A DNA stretch of 64,000 nt from Salinimonas iocasae (GCF_006228385.1 NZ_CP039852.1:1240001-1304000); one strand, 5' to 3'; positions 40,091 to 50,154 are shown, counted from the stretch's first letter. Made by a program: numbers and translations. The notes: generated by a model from the sequence alone, not told the origin.

Positions 40091-41026
40091 TTGACTGCCA
40101 CTATTCCGCTCATCTTTCACCCTGTCTACAGCCAGCTTTCACTGCCTGCCAGACACCGGTTTCCTATCGATAAATACCAGGGAATCTATGATGCGCTGCG
40201 CTTGCGCGGCGTATCGCCGGCGTCTTTTATTACACCGGAACCGGTGACGCCCGAAATGTTAAGTAAGTATTTCAGTGATGAGTATGTGTCTGCCCTTGTA
40301 CAGGGAAAGCTCGACATCAAGGCGATGCGCAGGATTGGCTTTCCATGGTCTGAGCAACTTATTCGTCGTACGCTGCGTGCGGTGGGTGGCACCTGTGAAA
40401 CGGCAAAACAGGCACTGCAACATGGACTGGCGCTTAATCTGACCGGGGGCTATCATCATGCGTTCTTTGATGCGGGCTCAGGGTTTTGTCTGTTTAACGA
40501 TCTGTATGTTGCAGCCCGGCAAATGCAGCAACAACCGCAGGTGGACAATGTACTTATCATCGATTGCGATGTTCATCAGGGAGATGGCACCGCAGCCCTG
40601 GCAGAGCATGATGCTTCCGTTTTTACGCTATCCCTCCACGGCGAAAAGAACTTTCCTTATCGAAAGCAAACCTCCGATCTGGATATCGGATTACCAAAAC
40701 ACTGCACAGACGATGAATATCTGACGACCCTGGAGGAGGCGTTGCAGGTAGCGTTTCGCTGCTTCAATCCGGATGCGGTCATTTATGATGCAGGCGTCGA
40801 TGTGCATATAAACGATGATTTAGGTCTATTGGATATTTCTACCGAAGGCGTACTTGCCCGCGATACATTTGTACTAAATCAGTGCAGAGAGAAGGGCTTA
40901 CCTGTGGCGGCAGTTATTGGTGGTGGCTATCAGCGTGATATTGATGCTTTGGTTGATGTACACCTGCAACTTTACACTGCTGCAGGTGTTATTGAACAGA
41001 CAGCGGCTTACAGAAACATTAGCTGA
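40091..41026 (+). CDS. Histone deacetylase family protein
   Basis: This 311-residue member of the arginase/deacetylase superfamily has HHAFFDAGSGFCLFNDLYVAAR (tandem active-site His), the zinc ligands in IIDCDVHQGDGTA and DAGVDVHINDDLGLLDIS, and the glycine-rich GGGYQRDIDALVDVH. In bacteria such enzymes deacetylate small molecules or protein lysines; the target here cannot be assigned. The start is a TTG at 40091 with GGAGA upstream. It overlaps the convergent pldA gene by 19 bases. Confidence 0.92.
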   Translation: MTATIPLIFHPVYSQLSLPARHRFPIDKYQGIYDALRLRGVSPASFITPEPVTPEMLSKYFSDEYVSALVQGKLDIKAMRRIGFPWSEQLIRRTLRAVGGTCETAKQALQHGLALNLTGGYHHAFFDAGSGFCLFNDLYVAARQMQQQPQVDNVLIIDCDVHQGDGTAALAEHDASVFTLSLHGEKNFPYRKQTSDLDIGLPKHCTDDEYLTTLEEALQVAFRCFNPDAVIYDAGVDVHINDDLGLLDISTEGVLARDTFVLNQCREKGLPVAAVIGGGYQRDIDALVDVHLQLYTAAGVIEQTAAYRNIS

Positions 41027-41937
41027 AAACCGATACCGACTCTTTCCTGTGAGCGGTCGTAATCAATCAATGAGTCGCCGTACCCGTTGAAGTACTGTAC
41101 CAGCAGCTCATAACGATCGGATAGCGGGTAGGTCAGGTTCAGCTCAATACTGCCGCGGTTAGTATCAAAGTCGAGGTTATTGCGCAGGCGCGCCATCAGT
41201 TTGAAGTTGCCCACTTTGGTCCCATAGCCAAACTCGGCACGGCCGTAATAGTCCTGAATATTCGGATTGTCATCGCCGGAGGGATCGTCGGGAGTCACTT
41301 TTTCATCTTCGGGGATCCGGTACCAGGTTTTCAAATAGTAGATATCGTCGTAATCGGAAAACAACATGGTTGCGTAAATGCGGTTCCAGCTGCGTGAGCG
41401 CAGTCCGCTCTGGCCGTTTGACATGTGGTTAAAACCAACCTGAAACGCATTAAAATCATAACCAAGAAATGTAATGTCAGCTTCCTGCTGATAAAACACT
41501 TCCGGTTCATAATTTGTTTCCCTGAACGGTTTTGAAACCTCACTGTTATAAAGCTGCCAGAATGAGGTCAGCGTGAACCCAACGTATACGCCGTCTACTG
41601 ATTCATCCTCAAGATAAACCGGTAACTTAACGCTTACCTGAAACTTAGCTTCTTTGTTATCGACATTATCGATAGTGAGTTCTTCATTACCCAGCGCGTT
41701 AGGATTGGTAACGTAAGTGAACGGCAGCACAAAATTGGGGTGGTGCTGGGTGATAACAAATAGATTATCCAACGCTTTACGATCGGCTTTGAACCGGGTG
41801 CTTAAAATACTTGGCGCATCTTTGGTAAGTTCTGTTTCCTGTGTGGTTCCTGAGTTTTCTTGTTGCGCCTGAGTGAACGCGGAACATAAGCACAGTACGA
41901 CGCATGTAGAAATGCGTAGAGCAAATTTCACAGTCAT
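41008..41937 (-). CDS. pldA: Outer membrane phospholipase A
   Basis: PldA (OMPLA) is a 12-stranded outer-membrane barrel that hydrolyses phospholipids and helps keep lipid asymmetry. The 309-residue protein has a signal peptide (about 1-24, ending FTQAQQ), an Asn/Asp-rich beta-barrel body, and the active-site His-Ser motif NHMSNGQSGLRSRSWNR, with the calcium-site Asp region later. The C-terminus ends in Phe-Leu with an alternating pattern typical of barrels. It is a single gene, 12 bases from the metallohydrolase start, so co-transcription is likely. Confidence 0.94.
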   Translation of the reverse strand: MTVKFALRISTCVVLCLCSAFTQAQQENSGTTQETELTKDAPSILSTRFKADRKALDNLFVITQHHPNFVLPFTYVTNPNALGNEELTIDNVDNKEAKFQVSVKLPVYLEDESVDGVYVGFTLTSFWQLYNSEVSKPFRETNYEPEVFYQQEADITFLGYDFNAFQVGFNHMSNGQSGLRSRSWNRIYATMLFSDYDDIYYLKTWYRIPEDEKVTPDDPSGDDNPNIQDYYGRAEFGYGTKVGNFKLMARLRNNLDFDTNRGSIELNLTYPLSDRYELLVQYFNGYGDSLIDYDRSQERVGIGFQLMFL

Positions 41938-41949
41938 TATCCTTTAGCT

Positions 41950-42789
41950 TTACAGCGACAGGGCGAGTCCTTCGGCAGAAGCGAAAAGGTTTAGCTCAGA
42001 CTCGGCCGCTTCAATATAGGTTTGGCAATGCGAGACCACTTCGTCGATGTCATCATCGGTCCGCTCAGGATCATGGCTATACAATGCCACACTCTTTGCA
42101 TTGCATGCCATAGCTAGCTTCACTGCCTCTTCAGCAACAGAGTGACCCCATCCCAGCTTTCCGGGCATATCAGAGATCATATATTGCGCATCATGAATAA
42201 TGAGATCAGCGTTTCGGGAAAACTCCACAAAAGACAAAAAATCAGTTTCTTTTTTGTATGGGGGATACAGCTCATTGTCTGTCATGTAAACCACCTTTTT
42301 GCCATCTGCCACGATGGCATAAGCGCTGCCCTTGCCCGGGTGGTTCATCGGCAGGCGTGAGATAGTAGCAGCACCAATACTCCAGGATTCTGTGCTGTCA
42401 TCCAGTATGTTCAGGGAAATATTGGATTTAAGTGCACTTGCAGGAACCGGAAACACGGAGCCTTCCATTTGGCGAAGAATCTGGTCATGTTCAGGCAAAT
42501 TGGTTTGTCCTGGCGTGATAATAATCTCACGGCCTTCCTGATAAATTGGCGCGAAAAAGGGGAAGCCCTGAATGTGGTCCCAATGGTTATGGGTAAGCAA
42601 AAGATGAACCGGCGAGGTTTTGTGCACAAGCTGATTACCCAATGCGCGAATACCGGTCCCGGCATCCAGCACGATATCGGTGCCATCATCCAGTTGCACG
42701 TGAACACATGCAGTGTTGCCGCCGTAGCGGACAAAATCTTTTCCTGGTGTGGGGATTGAGCCGCGCACACCATAAAAAGTTACCTGCAT
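41950..42789 (-). CDS. Metallo-beta-lactamase-fold hydrolase
   Basis: This 279-residue protein opens VTFYGVRGSIPTPGKDFVRYGGNTACVHV and carries the zinc-binding motif LLLTHNHWDHIQGFPFF (HxHxDH), with further ligand-type residues in IIHDAQYM and a GWGHSVAEEAVKLA motif. This is the layout of the MBL-fold phosphodiesterase/RNase Z-like group often annotated as cyclic-nucleotide or ribonuclease-type hydrolases. No signal peptide, so cytosolic. It lies upstream of pldA and downstream of proS on the same strand. Substrate unknown. Confidence 0.88.
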   Translation of the reverse strand: MQVTFYGVRGSIPTPGKDFVRYGGNTACVHVQLDDGTDIVLDAGTGIRALGNQLVHKTSPVHLLLTHNHWDHIQGFPFFAPIYQEGREIIITPGQTNLPEHDQILRQMEGSVFPVPASALKSNISLNILDDSTESWSIGAATISRLPMNHPGKGSAYAIVADGKKVVYMTDNELYPPYKKETDFLSFVEFSRNADLIIHDAQYMISDMPGKLGWGHSVAEEAVKLAMACNAKSVALYSHDPERTDDDIDEVVSHCQTYIEAAESELNLFASAEGLALSL

Positions 42790-42855
42790 GTCTCCTCCTG
42801 CCTGCGTCAGAGCGTATTACTCCTGACGCGAGTGTGTACCCGTGGTAGCTACCTG

Positions 42856-44562
42856 TTACAGCGCTGCGATAAAATCGGCAGCGGCGTCAATATCCAGTAA
42901 CTGCTTTTCACCGGTACGGCGATGTTTGTATTCGATTTGCTGATTGTCCAGATTTCTTTCACCAATCACAATACTGTGAGGTATGCCAATCAATTCCATG
43001 TCATTAAACATCACACCCGGGCGTTCTTTACGATCATCAAATAACACGTCAATACCCATCGCAGTCAGCTTGTCGTAAAGCGCCTCGGCCGTTTCTTTAA
43101 TACGCTGAGATTTATGCATGTTCATTGGAATCAAGGCAACTTTAAATGGTGCGATAGGGTCTGGCCAGATAACACCAAATTTATCATGATTCTGTTCAAT
43201 AGCCGCAGCTACGATTCGTGATACGCCGATGCCGTAACAGCCCATCGTCAGAAGCTGGTGCTTGCCGGTTTCACTCAGCACACCGCAGTTCATAGCTTTC
43301 GAATATTTATCACCTAACTGGAAGATGTGACCGACTTCGATGCCGCGCTTGATTTCGAGCACACCCTGGCCATCCGGCGAGGGGTCGCCAGCCACAACAT
43401 TTCTGATATCCGCCTGTTGTGGAGTTTGTGACCAGTTGGCGAACGTTTTCAGCTTGCCGTTTTCGCTTGTGCCGGTGACAAAGTCAGCCATGGCAGCGGC
43501 GCTGTGATCAACAAATGTAGTGACCGATAAATTGGTCGCATCAGCGAACGGTGTATTGCAGCCTAATACAGCCTGCGCTTTCTCTTCACTGGCTTTGACC
43601 AGCGGCACAGCAACACCCGGCAGCTTTTCGGCCTTAACATCGTTAAGTTTATGGTCGGCGCGAACTACCAGTGCAACCCAGGCTTCTTCCGTTGACTCTT
43701 CTTCCTGCTGCGCTTTAACCAGCGTTACGCTAACCATCTGTGCTTCTGATACTGCTGCAGAAGCGGCCAATTCAGCAGGTGAGTCACCCTGTGCCGTGAT
43801 AGTCTCACCGGTTTCACCGGATGGCGTTGCTGATGTCTCAGGTTTTGCGGCCGGCGCCATTTCGACATTTGCGGCATACTCTGACTCTGTCGAAAATGCA
43901 ATATCATCTTCGCCCGACGCAGCAAGTACGTGGAACTCGTGTGATACGCTGCCGCCAATAGCGCCTGAATCGGCGATAACTGCACGAAAATCCAGACCCA
44001 GACGGGTGAAGATGGCAGAGTATGCGGTATACATCTTTTCATAGGTCGCAGCTAAGCTTTCGTCATCCAAATGGAAGCTGTAAGCATCTTTCATGGTAAA
44101 CTCGCGACCACGCATGATGCCGAAGCGAGGACGTACCTCATCACGGAATTTAGTCTGAATTTGGTAAAGATTGATAGGCAACTGCTTATAGCTGCTGATT
44201 TCGTTGCGCACCAGCGCAGTAATTACCTCTTCATGCGTCGGGCCAAGGACAAAATCACGGGAATGGCGATCTTTTACTCTTAACAACTCCGGGCCGTATT
44301 CTTCCCAGCGCCCTGATTCTTCCCAGAGGTCTGCAGGCTGAACCACCGGCATCAGCACTTCAACAGCGCCGGCTTTATCCATTTCCTCGCGCACAATGGC
44401 TGCGACCTTATTTAATACCTTCAATCCTGATGGCAGCCAAGTATACAGCCCTGATGCAAGCTTTCTGATCATGCCTGCTCTGATCATAAGCTGGTGGCTG
44501 ATAACTTCTGCCTCGGCAGGGGTCTCTTTCTGAGTGGAAAGTAGGTATTGGCTTGTGCGCAT
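42856..44562 (-). CDS. proS: Prolyl-tRNA synthetase ProS (with editing domain)
   Basis: ProS charges tRNA-Pro and edits mischarged Ala-tRNA-Pro. The 568-residue bacterial-type enzyme has [20 protein letters not shown] at the N-terminus, [17 protein letters not shown] and [19 protein letters not shown] for class II motifs, an inserted INS/YbaK editing domain at about 240-390, and [19 protein letters not shown] for motif 3. I choose the ATG at 44562, matching E. coli; an ATG at 44577 adds MKRLT, but the AAAGGA there abuts the codon and suits the later start better. The INS domain has an acidic, threonine-rich stretch near its start. Confidence 0.97.
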   Translation of the reverse strand: MRTSQYLLSTQKETPAEAEVISHQLMIRAGMIRKLASGLYTWLPSGLKVLNKVAAIVREEMDKAGAVEVLMPVVQPADLWEESGRWEEYGPELLRVKDRHSRDFVLGPTHEEVITALVRNEISSYKQLPINLYQIQTKFRDEVRPRFGIMRGREFTMKDAYSFHLDDESLAATYEKMYTAYSAIFTRLGLDFRAVIADSGAIGGSVSHEFHVLAASGEDDIAFSTESEYAANVEMAPAAKPETSATPSGETGETITAQGDSPAELAASAAVSEAQMVSVTLVKAQQEEESTEEAWVALVVRADHKLNDVKAEKLPGVAVPLVKASEEKAQAVLGCNTPFADATNLSVTTFVDHSAAAMADFVTGTSENGKLKTFANWSQTPQQADIRNVVAGDPSPDGQGVLEIKRGIEVGHIFQLGDKYSKAMNCGVLSETGKHQLLTMGCYGIGVSRIVAAAIEQNHDKFGVIWPDPIAPFKVALIPMNMHKSQRIKETAEALYDKLTAMGIDVLFDDRKERPGVMFNDMELIGIPHSIVIGERNLDNQQIEYKHRRTGEKQLLDIDAAADFIAAL

Positions 44563-44653
44563 TGTTAGGCGTTTCATCCTTTGAGATTTTCAAAACGCGC
44601 GTAGTTTAGCAGTATAGAAATAAGCAAAAAAGCAAATTCTCGACAGTACAATC

Positions 44654-45358
44654 TCAAAGCACCGACAGAACCTTAATCTGACCATCCTGCACCTGCCAAG
44701 AAACATCAACGTCGTACAGTTTTACTTTATAAATTTTATCATCATTCTCATTGGATTGCCGATACGCGGGGCGGGGATCCTGCGCTAATACCGACTCAAT
44801 AAGTTCGGCGGCATCAGGATGTTTTTCCATAACCGGCGTTAACTGTTCGCGCGCCTTAGTGCAGAAATGTACAGGCCGGCAGGGAATCGGTGCATATCTA
44901 TCAAGGTTGTCCGTGGCACTGTCAATGCTGTCGGCATAACGAATGTAAGGTTTGATATCCACTATCGGCGTGCCATCCAGTAAATCTACACCACCCACGC
45001 TTAGCTGTAGACGACCGTCAGATTCACTAAGCCCCAGGTTTCTGACCACCGACATGCCAATTCCGTTAGGACGATGGGTACTGCGTGATGCATAAACCCC
45101 GAGCGTCGCATTGCCACCTAACCGTGGCGCTTTCACCGCCGGCTTCCAGCCCCGGTCGGCGGTTTCGTGAAAGATAAACAACAGCCAGAGGTGGCTGTAA
45201 TTTTCTAATCCTTTGAATGCCTGCGGGTCGCCATAGGTGTCGGTAAAGGTAATTTGTCCTTTAGCATTAGCAAGATTCGGTTGTCGGGGTATTGCGAATT
45301 TTTGTTTGAAAGGCGTTGATATTGTTGCAATAGGCGATAAGGAATAACCGGAATTCAT
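44654..45358 (-). CDS. trmO: tRNA (N6-threonylcarbamoyladenosine(37)-N6)-methyltransferase TrmO
   Basis: TrmO (TsaA) methylates t6A37 in tRNA-Thr. The 234-residue protein begins MNSGYSLSPIATISTPFKQKFAIPRQPNL, aligned with E. coli TrmO, and has GLENYSHLWLLFIFHE, the SAM-binding NATLGVYASRSTHRPNGIGMSVV, and VDLLDGTPIVDIKPYIRYAD. Length equals that of E. coli TrmO. I start it at 45358 on this basis; in-frame ATGs exist up to 45382, and no start has a clear ribosome site. It is about 90 bases from proS and probably co-oriented but independent. Confidence 0.94.
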   Translation of the reverse strand: MNSGYSLSPIATISTPFKQKFAIPRQPNLANAKGQITFTDTYGDPQAFKGLENYSHLWLLFIFHETADRGWKPAVKAPRLGGNATLGVYASRSTHRPNGIGMSVVRNLGLSESDGRLQLSVGGVDLLDGTPIVDIKPYIRYADSIDSATDNLDRYAPIPCRPVHFCTKAREQLTPVMEKHPDAAELIESVLAQDPRPAYRQSNENDDKIYKVKLYDVDVSWQVQDGQIKVLSVL

Positions 45359-45468
45359 GGCGTATTTTTTAACTGTCATCATTTTTACATATTTATACAG
45401 TACGTTATGCCTTGTGGGTGTGCCAGTTTATCTGACTGACAATCCCTGGAATCCCATCACTTGTTTTT

Positions 45469-45495
45469 GCCTGTTCGCATCGGACAGGCTTTTTT
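45469..45495 (+). terminator. Orphan intrinsic terminator (possible sRNA end)
   Basis: The arms GCCTGTTCG (45469-45477) and CGGACAGGC (45481-45489; one T-G wobble) are followed by six T. It is oriented for the plus strand, yet no plus-strand gene lies upstream of it: trmO is on the minus strand and starts at 45358. TATACA (45394-45399) is a possible -10. The 281-base gap contains no other feature. Confidence 0.7.
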
Positions 45496-45639
45496 CTTTG
45501 TGCCAGCTGACTCACGCACCAGCCTTATCTGTCAATAAGTGTAAATAAAATGCTAGGATTGATTTTTTTTTATTAAGCCTTATAAATAGTGCGCCGCAAA
45601 ACGTTCAGGTCGCGCAATAGTGATGGTAGCAGGACAACC

Positions 45640-46551
45640 ATGATTTCAGTAAAAAATCTCAGTAAGTCGTTTGGCAACTTTGTTGCTGTAAACGATTTAT
45701 CGTTCGACGTAAATCCGGGCGATATTGTCGGGTTTCTTGGCCCTAACGGGGCTGGAAAGTCGACTACGATGAAAATGCTGACCGGGTTTCTGACGCCCAC
45801 TTCCGGCTATGTCCGTATCGATGGCAGACGCGTGGCTAAAAACACAACCCAGTTGCAAAAACTGATTGGTTATTTACCTGAGGGTGCGCCCGCGTATGAT
45901 GAAATGACGGTGTATCAGTTTTTGCATTTCATTGCTGATATTCGCGGCCTGTCTAAAAAAGATAAAATGGCGGGTCTGCAGCAGGTGATAGACAAGATAG
46001 AGTTACATGATGTGCTGGACCAGCCTATCGAAACGTTGTCTAAAGGCTTCAAGCGACGTGTCGGCCTGGCGCAGGCAATTATCCACAACCCGCAAATTCT
46101 TATTCTGGATGAGCCGACAGATGGCCTCGATCCTAACCAGAAACAGCACGTCAGAAATCTGATTACCAGCTTATCTAAAGATAAAATCGTCATTATCTCT
46201 ACGCACATTCTTGAAGAAGTCAGTGCTGTTTGTAACCGGGTTGTGATTATTGCAGAAGGGACCAAGAAATTTGATGGCACCCCGCTGGAATTGCAGCAGC
46301 AGTCGCGGTATTACCAGTCGGTTACGCTTAAATTCAGCTATGCGGCGGATATTACAGGGTTACTTGAGATTGAAGGCGTAGACGATATGAAAGTGGATAA
46401 AAATACCGGCGAAGTCACTCTGTTCCCGGCAAAAGGCAAGTTTATTCTGGGGCCAGTCACCGAATATATCCATCACTATAAGCTGCCAGTGGATCGACTT
46501 CATGTTGACCAGGGCCGCCTTGATGATGTTTTCATGCAAATAACGTCTTAG
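45640..46551 (+). CDS. ABC transporter ATP-binding protein (GldA-like)
   Basis: This 303-residue ABC ATPase has FLGPNGAGKSTTMKMLTGFL (Walker A), LPEGAPAYDEMTVYQFL (Q-loop region), TLSKGFKRRVGLAQAII (signature), LILDEPTDGLDPNQKQ (Walker B) and ISTHILEEV (H-loop). The start is ATG 45640, with AGGA upstream; the frame extends 51 bases further. It opens a four-gene unit: GldF-type permease, GldG-type protein and DUF4340 protein. The proteins are of the GldA/F/G type named from Flavobacterium gliding; the gammaproteobacterial transporter's substrate is unknown. Confidence 0.9.
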   Translation: MISVKNLSKSFGNFVAVNDLSFDVNPGDIVGFLGPNGAGKSTTMKMLTGFLTPTSGYVRIDGRRVAKNTTQLQKLIGYLPEGAPAYDEMTVYQFLHFIADIRGLSKKDKMAGLQQVIDKIELHDVLDQPIETLSKGFKRRVGLAQAIIHNPQILILDEPTDGLDPNQKQHVRNLITSLSKDKIVIISTHILEEVSAVCNRVVIIAEGTKKFDGTPLELQQQSRYYQSVTLKFSYAADITGLLEIEGVDDMKVDKNTGEVTLFPAKGKFILGPVTEYIHHYKLPVDRLHVDQGRLDDVFMQITS

Positions 46552-46559
46552 AGGGCACT

Positions 46560-47294
46560 ATGAAAGCTATGTTTTTTATCGCCCGCCGTGAATTTGCTGC
46601 ATTTTTTGCAACACCCATTGCTTATGTTTTCATTGCAATATTTTTGATTCTCAGCGGTATTTTTACTTTTTTTGTCGGCGACTTCTATGAGCGCAGTCAG
46701 GCCGACCTGGCGCCGTTTTTTAATTATCATCCCTGGTTGTATCTTTTTCTGGTACCGGCTATCGCGATGCGAAGCTGGGCAGAAGAGCGCCGTTCCGGCA
46801 CTATAGAGCTGTTGATGACATTACCTGTTACGCCGGTGCAGGCAATGCTGGGTAAGTTTTTTGCTGCGTGGCTGGTGCTTTTGCTGGCGCTTTTACTCAC
46901 GTTCCCGGTGTGGTGGACCGTTAATTATCTGGGCGAGCCTGATAACGGAATTATCTTAGCTGCCTATACAGGGAGCTGGTTGATGGCGGGTGCCTTTCTG
47001 GCCATCAGTATGTGTATGTCTGCACTAACAAAAAACCAGGTAATCGCATTTGTGCTGGCAATACTGGTATGTTTTTTATTTGTCGTGAGCGGTTCGGGAA
47101 TTGTATTAGATGCCTTTGAAAAATGGGCCGCGCCAGGCGTGCTGGACACTATCGCCTCGTTCAGTTTCCTCAATCATTTTGAGACCATGGCCAAGGGTGT
47201 CCTGGCCGTTAACGATATCCTCTTTTTCATGCTTGTGATTGGGACCTGGCTTTATGCCGGACTACTCATTATTGAACAGAAAAAGGCCGCCTAG
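46560..47294 (+). CDS. ABC transporter permease (GldF-like)
   Basis: This 244-residue membrane protein has six predicted helices, the first at about residues 14-35, then the pattern LVPAIAMRSWAEERRSGTIELLMTLPVTPVQAMLGKF, characteristic of ABC-2 type and Gld-type permeases. It begins 8 bases after the ATPase gene and ends 2 bases before the GldG-like gene. Together with the ATPase it would form the transporter core. Confidence 0.87.
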   Translation: MKAMFFIARREFAAFFATPIAYVFIAIFLILSGIFTFFVGDFYERSQADLAPFFNYHPWLYLFLVPAIAMRSWAEERRSGTIELLMTLPVTPVQAMLGKFFAAWLVLLLALLLTFPVWWTVNYLGEPDNGIILAAYTGSWLMAGAFLAISMCMSALTKNQVIAFVLAILVCFLFVVSGSGIVLDAFEKWAAPGVLDTIASFSFLNHFETMAKGVLAVNDILFFMLVIGTWLYAGLLIIEQKKAA

Positions 47295-47296
47295 TA

Positions 47297-49141
47297 ATGA
47301 GAAAAATCACTGCTATATATACGTTCATTTTGCTGATGATCTTGTTTGTTGGGCTGGTGATCATTAATGATGTTCTGTTTGACAGCTCCCGGATTGATTT
47401 AACCGAGCAAAAGGTCTTTACCTTGTCAGATGGAAGTCATCAGATTATCGATGAAATAGAAGAGCCGGTTACCTTGCATTTTTTCTTCTCTGAGGACGCC
47501 ACAAAGGGGATGACTGCGCTACGTAATTATGCTGATAGAGTGAAAAGTCTTCTGCGTGAGTATGAGAAAGCCGCGAACGGCAAAATTCGCCTGCGAATTA
47601 TCGACCCCGAACCTTTTTCCGAGGCTGAAGATAAAGCTGCTCGTTTTGGTCTGACTGGCGCAACGCTGGGGAACAACAATGACACTGTATATTTCGGGCT
47701 TGCCGGCACCAATACGCTGGACGACCAAATTACTATTGGCTTTTTTGACCCACAGAAAGCCAATTTTTTAGAGTATGACATCAGTAAAATGCTGCACCAG
47801 CTCAGTATTGGCAGTTCACCAAAGCTGGCGCTTATCACTGATTTACCGGTTCAGGGAGGCCAGAATCCGGTTACCGGGCAAAATGAATCTTCGATGGTTT
47901 TCTATGAGCAGCTCAGTCAGTTATTTGATGTACACCTCATCTCACCAGAGGATACGCAACTGCCGGAAGATACTGCGGTTGTTATGCTGGCACATCCGCC
48001 TCAAATGAGCGAGGCGCTGAAGTATGCTATTGACCAATACGCCATGGCGCAGGGACAGGTCATAGCCTTTGTTGATCCGCATTATGAGTCCGACATGCTG
48101 AGCCTGATGGGCAACCAGCAGGCTAATCGTTCAGATATGAGCTTGCTGAAAAGCTGGGGGGTTGATATACCGCCAGACACTATTGTGCTGGACGGTACCC
48201 TTGGACTTGAGGTGCAAAGCGCATCGGGAGGCGTAGTAAAGCATCCGGGATACATGGGGCTGGGAAGCGAACAGTTGCATGATGATGATGTAATTACAGC
48301 AAACCTCGATTCGGTGAATATCGCCTCCGCTGGTGAGATTACCTTGCTTCCTTCATCAACGCTGGATATGGAAGTGTTGATGCAAACCTCGGATGACGGG
48401 TTTGTCACCGAAACTGAATATTATCTCAGTCACCCGGACCCACAGGATTTACAGCAAAAACTCGGGCCAAACGGCCAGGTGAAAATTGTAGCTGCACATG
48501 TCACCGGTACCACCATCTCTGCTTTCGGCCAGCCGCCGGAAGGCGCTGACAGAACGCAGTTTAAGGCGACTACCGATAAGCTCAATCTTTTAGTTATCTC
48601 TGATGCGGACATGTTGGCGGATCGTTTCTGGGTTCAGCAAAACCAGTTCTTTGGCCAGACCCTTTACAGCCCGTTTGCTAATAACGGTGATTTTGTAGTG
48701 AACGCGGCGGAGAACCTGGCAGGCAGTAATGCGCTAATTAACGTGCGCAGTCGGGGTCAGTTTGCAAGGCCGTTTTCCCGGGTAGAATCTCTTGAACGTA
48801 AAGCGCAAAAGCAGTATCGCGAGCATGAACAAAAGCTGCGTGACGAGCTGGCGCAGACCGAGTCCCAGCTCGCCCGCTTGCAGAATCAGCAGGGGCAGGG
48901 TACATCTCTGGTGCTTACCGATGAGCAGCAGCGTACGATTGATGCGTTTGTAGAAAAACGGGTGGCTATTAGAAAGCAGCTTCGTGATGTGCAGTATGAG
49001 CTGAGAAGTGATATCGACAAATTAGGTAACTGGCTTAAATTTGTAAATATTGCCGCGGCCCCTCTGGTATTGGTTATGACCTTGTATTTATTAACCCTGG
49101 TACTGCGTCGACGTGCAGGAAGCAGGTTCAACAGGAACTGA
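47297..49141 (+). CDS. Gld-type auxiliary ABC protein (GldG-like)
   Basis: This 614-residue protein has one N-terminal helix (about 7-25), a large extracytoplasmic region with DLTEQKVFTLSDGSHQIIDEI and IRLRIIDPEPFSE, as in the GldG-like extracellular domain (DUF4350-type), a charged coiled coil at about 510-580, and a C-terminal helix (LVLVMTLYLLTLVL). It lies between the permease and the DUF4340 gene with 2-base gaps. Family members are proposed to form an extracytoplasmic partner of the transporter; its ligand is unknown. Confidence 0.8.
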   Translation: MRKITAIYTFILLMILFVGLVIINDVLFDSSRIDLTEQKVFTLSDGSHQIIDEIEEPVTLHFFFSEDATKGMTALRNYADRVKSLLREYEKAANGKIRLRIIDPEPFSEAEDKAARFGLTGATLGNNNDTVYFGLAGTNTLDDQITIGFFDPQKANFLEYDISKMLHQLSIGSSPKLALITDLPVQGGQNPVTGQNESSMVFYEQLSQLFDVHLISPEDTQLPEDTAVVMLAHPPQMSEALKYAIDQYAMAQGQVIAFVDPHYESDMLSLMGNQQANRSDMSLLKSWGVDIPPDTIVLDGTLGLEVQSASGGVVKHPGYMGLGSEQLHDDDVITANLDSVNIASAGEITLLPSSTLDMEVLMQTSDDGFVTETEYYLSHPDPQDLQQKLGPNGQVKIVAAHVTGTTISAFGQPPEGADRTQFKATTDKLNLLVISDADMLADRFWVQQNQFFGQTLYSPFANNGDFVVNAAENLAGSNALINVRSRGQFARPFSRVESLERKAQKQYREHEQKLRDELAQTESQLARLQNQQGQGTSLVLTDEQQRTIDAFVEKRVAIRKQLRDVQYELRSDIDKLGNWLKFVNIAAAPLVLVMTLYLLTLVLRRRAGSRFNRN

Positions 49142-49143
49142 AA

Positions 49144-50154
49144 ATGAACATACGTGTTGTATTGCTGAGTGTGCTGGTTGCTGCTTCAAGCGCCTCAGCG
49201 TGGTATTTATCGCGTAACGAGCAAAGTGTAGTTGCGACACCTTCCTCTTCTGTATTAGATGGCCTCGCGCAGCAGAGTGACGCTATCGAATACGTAAAAA
49301 TTGAGAGCGCTACTAAGGTTGTTTTTGAAGCTAAACGGGATGAAGGTAAGTGGCAGGCCACCCACCTTGATTCTGCACAACGGTTTCCGGTAGACACAAA
49401 GGCGCTGTCTACATTAATCAGAAAACTGGCTCAGGCCACTATCGTTGAGAAAAAAACGGAGAACGAAAAGCTTTATCCCCGCCTGGGAGTGGAAGATCCA
49501 AAGCGCGATGGCGCAGAGTCAATGTTACTTACCCTGGAAGATGCAGAGCAACAATGGCAGCTTATTGTTGGTAATGTATCTAAAAGCCGGCGCGGACAAT
49601 TTATTCGTCACCCTGATCAATCTGCCAGCTATTTGATTGATAAAACCGTTTCATTACCACTGTCTTCCGCAGAATGGCTGAACAAGCGTATTTTACCTGC
49701 AACAATGCAGGAGCTTAACGAAGCGCGGTTCTGGCAACCTGAAAAGCAGGAACTGGTCATCAGTCAGTCATCCGATGAATCTTTGCAGTGGCAGGCTGGT
49801 TCGGTCGAAGGTGAGCAGGTTCAGACATTTCCGGCGTCATCATTGAGTTATCCGGGGATACTGGCACAGGCTTTGGAAGATATTTTTGCGTTTAATTATC
49901 TTCAGGTAGCGCCGTTTAGTCAGGCTGACTGGGAGACACAGAGGCTGGCGGGTAAAGTTGATATGACACTGCTTGATGGGGAACGAATTCTTGTAGAGGT
50001 CAGCGCAGCCAATGAGCTTGATCAGTATCAGGTTCACTTTGATATGCCTGAAAGTCCATCCTGGGTGAGTGACTGGGTATTTACGGTATCCGGGTATCAG
50101 GGGCGCGCTTTTTTACTTTCATCTGAAGCGATAACCGGTGCCGCAGGTCAATAA
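49144..50154 (+). CDS. DUF4340 domain protein of the Gld-type locus
   Basis: This 336-residue protein has an N-terminal hydrophobic segment (about 3-22) that is either a signal peptide or a membrane anchor, then a periplasmic region. The stretch WQATHLDSAQRFPVDTKALSTLIRKLAQATIVEKKT, with KLYPRLGVEDPK, matches the repeat unit of DUF4340 proteins, which accompany GldG-type transporters. It starts two bases after the GldG-like gene, and a strong terminator follows. Function unknown. Confidence 0.82.
   Translation: MNIRVVLLSVLVAASSASAWYLSRNEQSVVATPSSSVLDGLAQQSDAIEYVKIESATKVVFEAKRDEGKWQATHLDSAQRFPVDTKALSTLIRKLAQATIVEKKTENEKLYPRLGVEDPKRDGAESMLLTLEDAEQQWQLIVGNVSKSRRGQFIRHPDQSASYLIDKTVSLPLSSAEWLNKRILPATMQELNEARFWQPEKQELVISQSSDESLQWQAGSVEGEQVQTFPASSLSYPGILAQALEDIFAFNYLQVAPFSQADWETQRLAGKVDMTLLDGERILVEVSAANELDQYQVHFDMPESPSWVSDWVFTVSGYQGRAFLLSSEAITGAAGQ

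Noticed and set aside
40994..41030. Overlap of the deacetylase and pldA genes as a sign of error.
   Set aside because: The 19-base convergent overlap keeps both C-termini natural; such overlaps are common.
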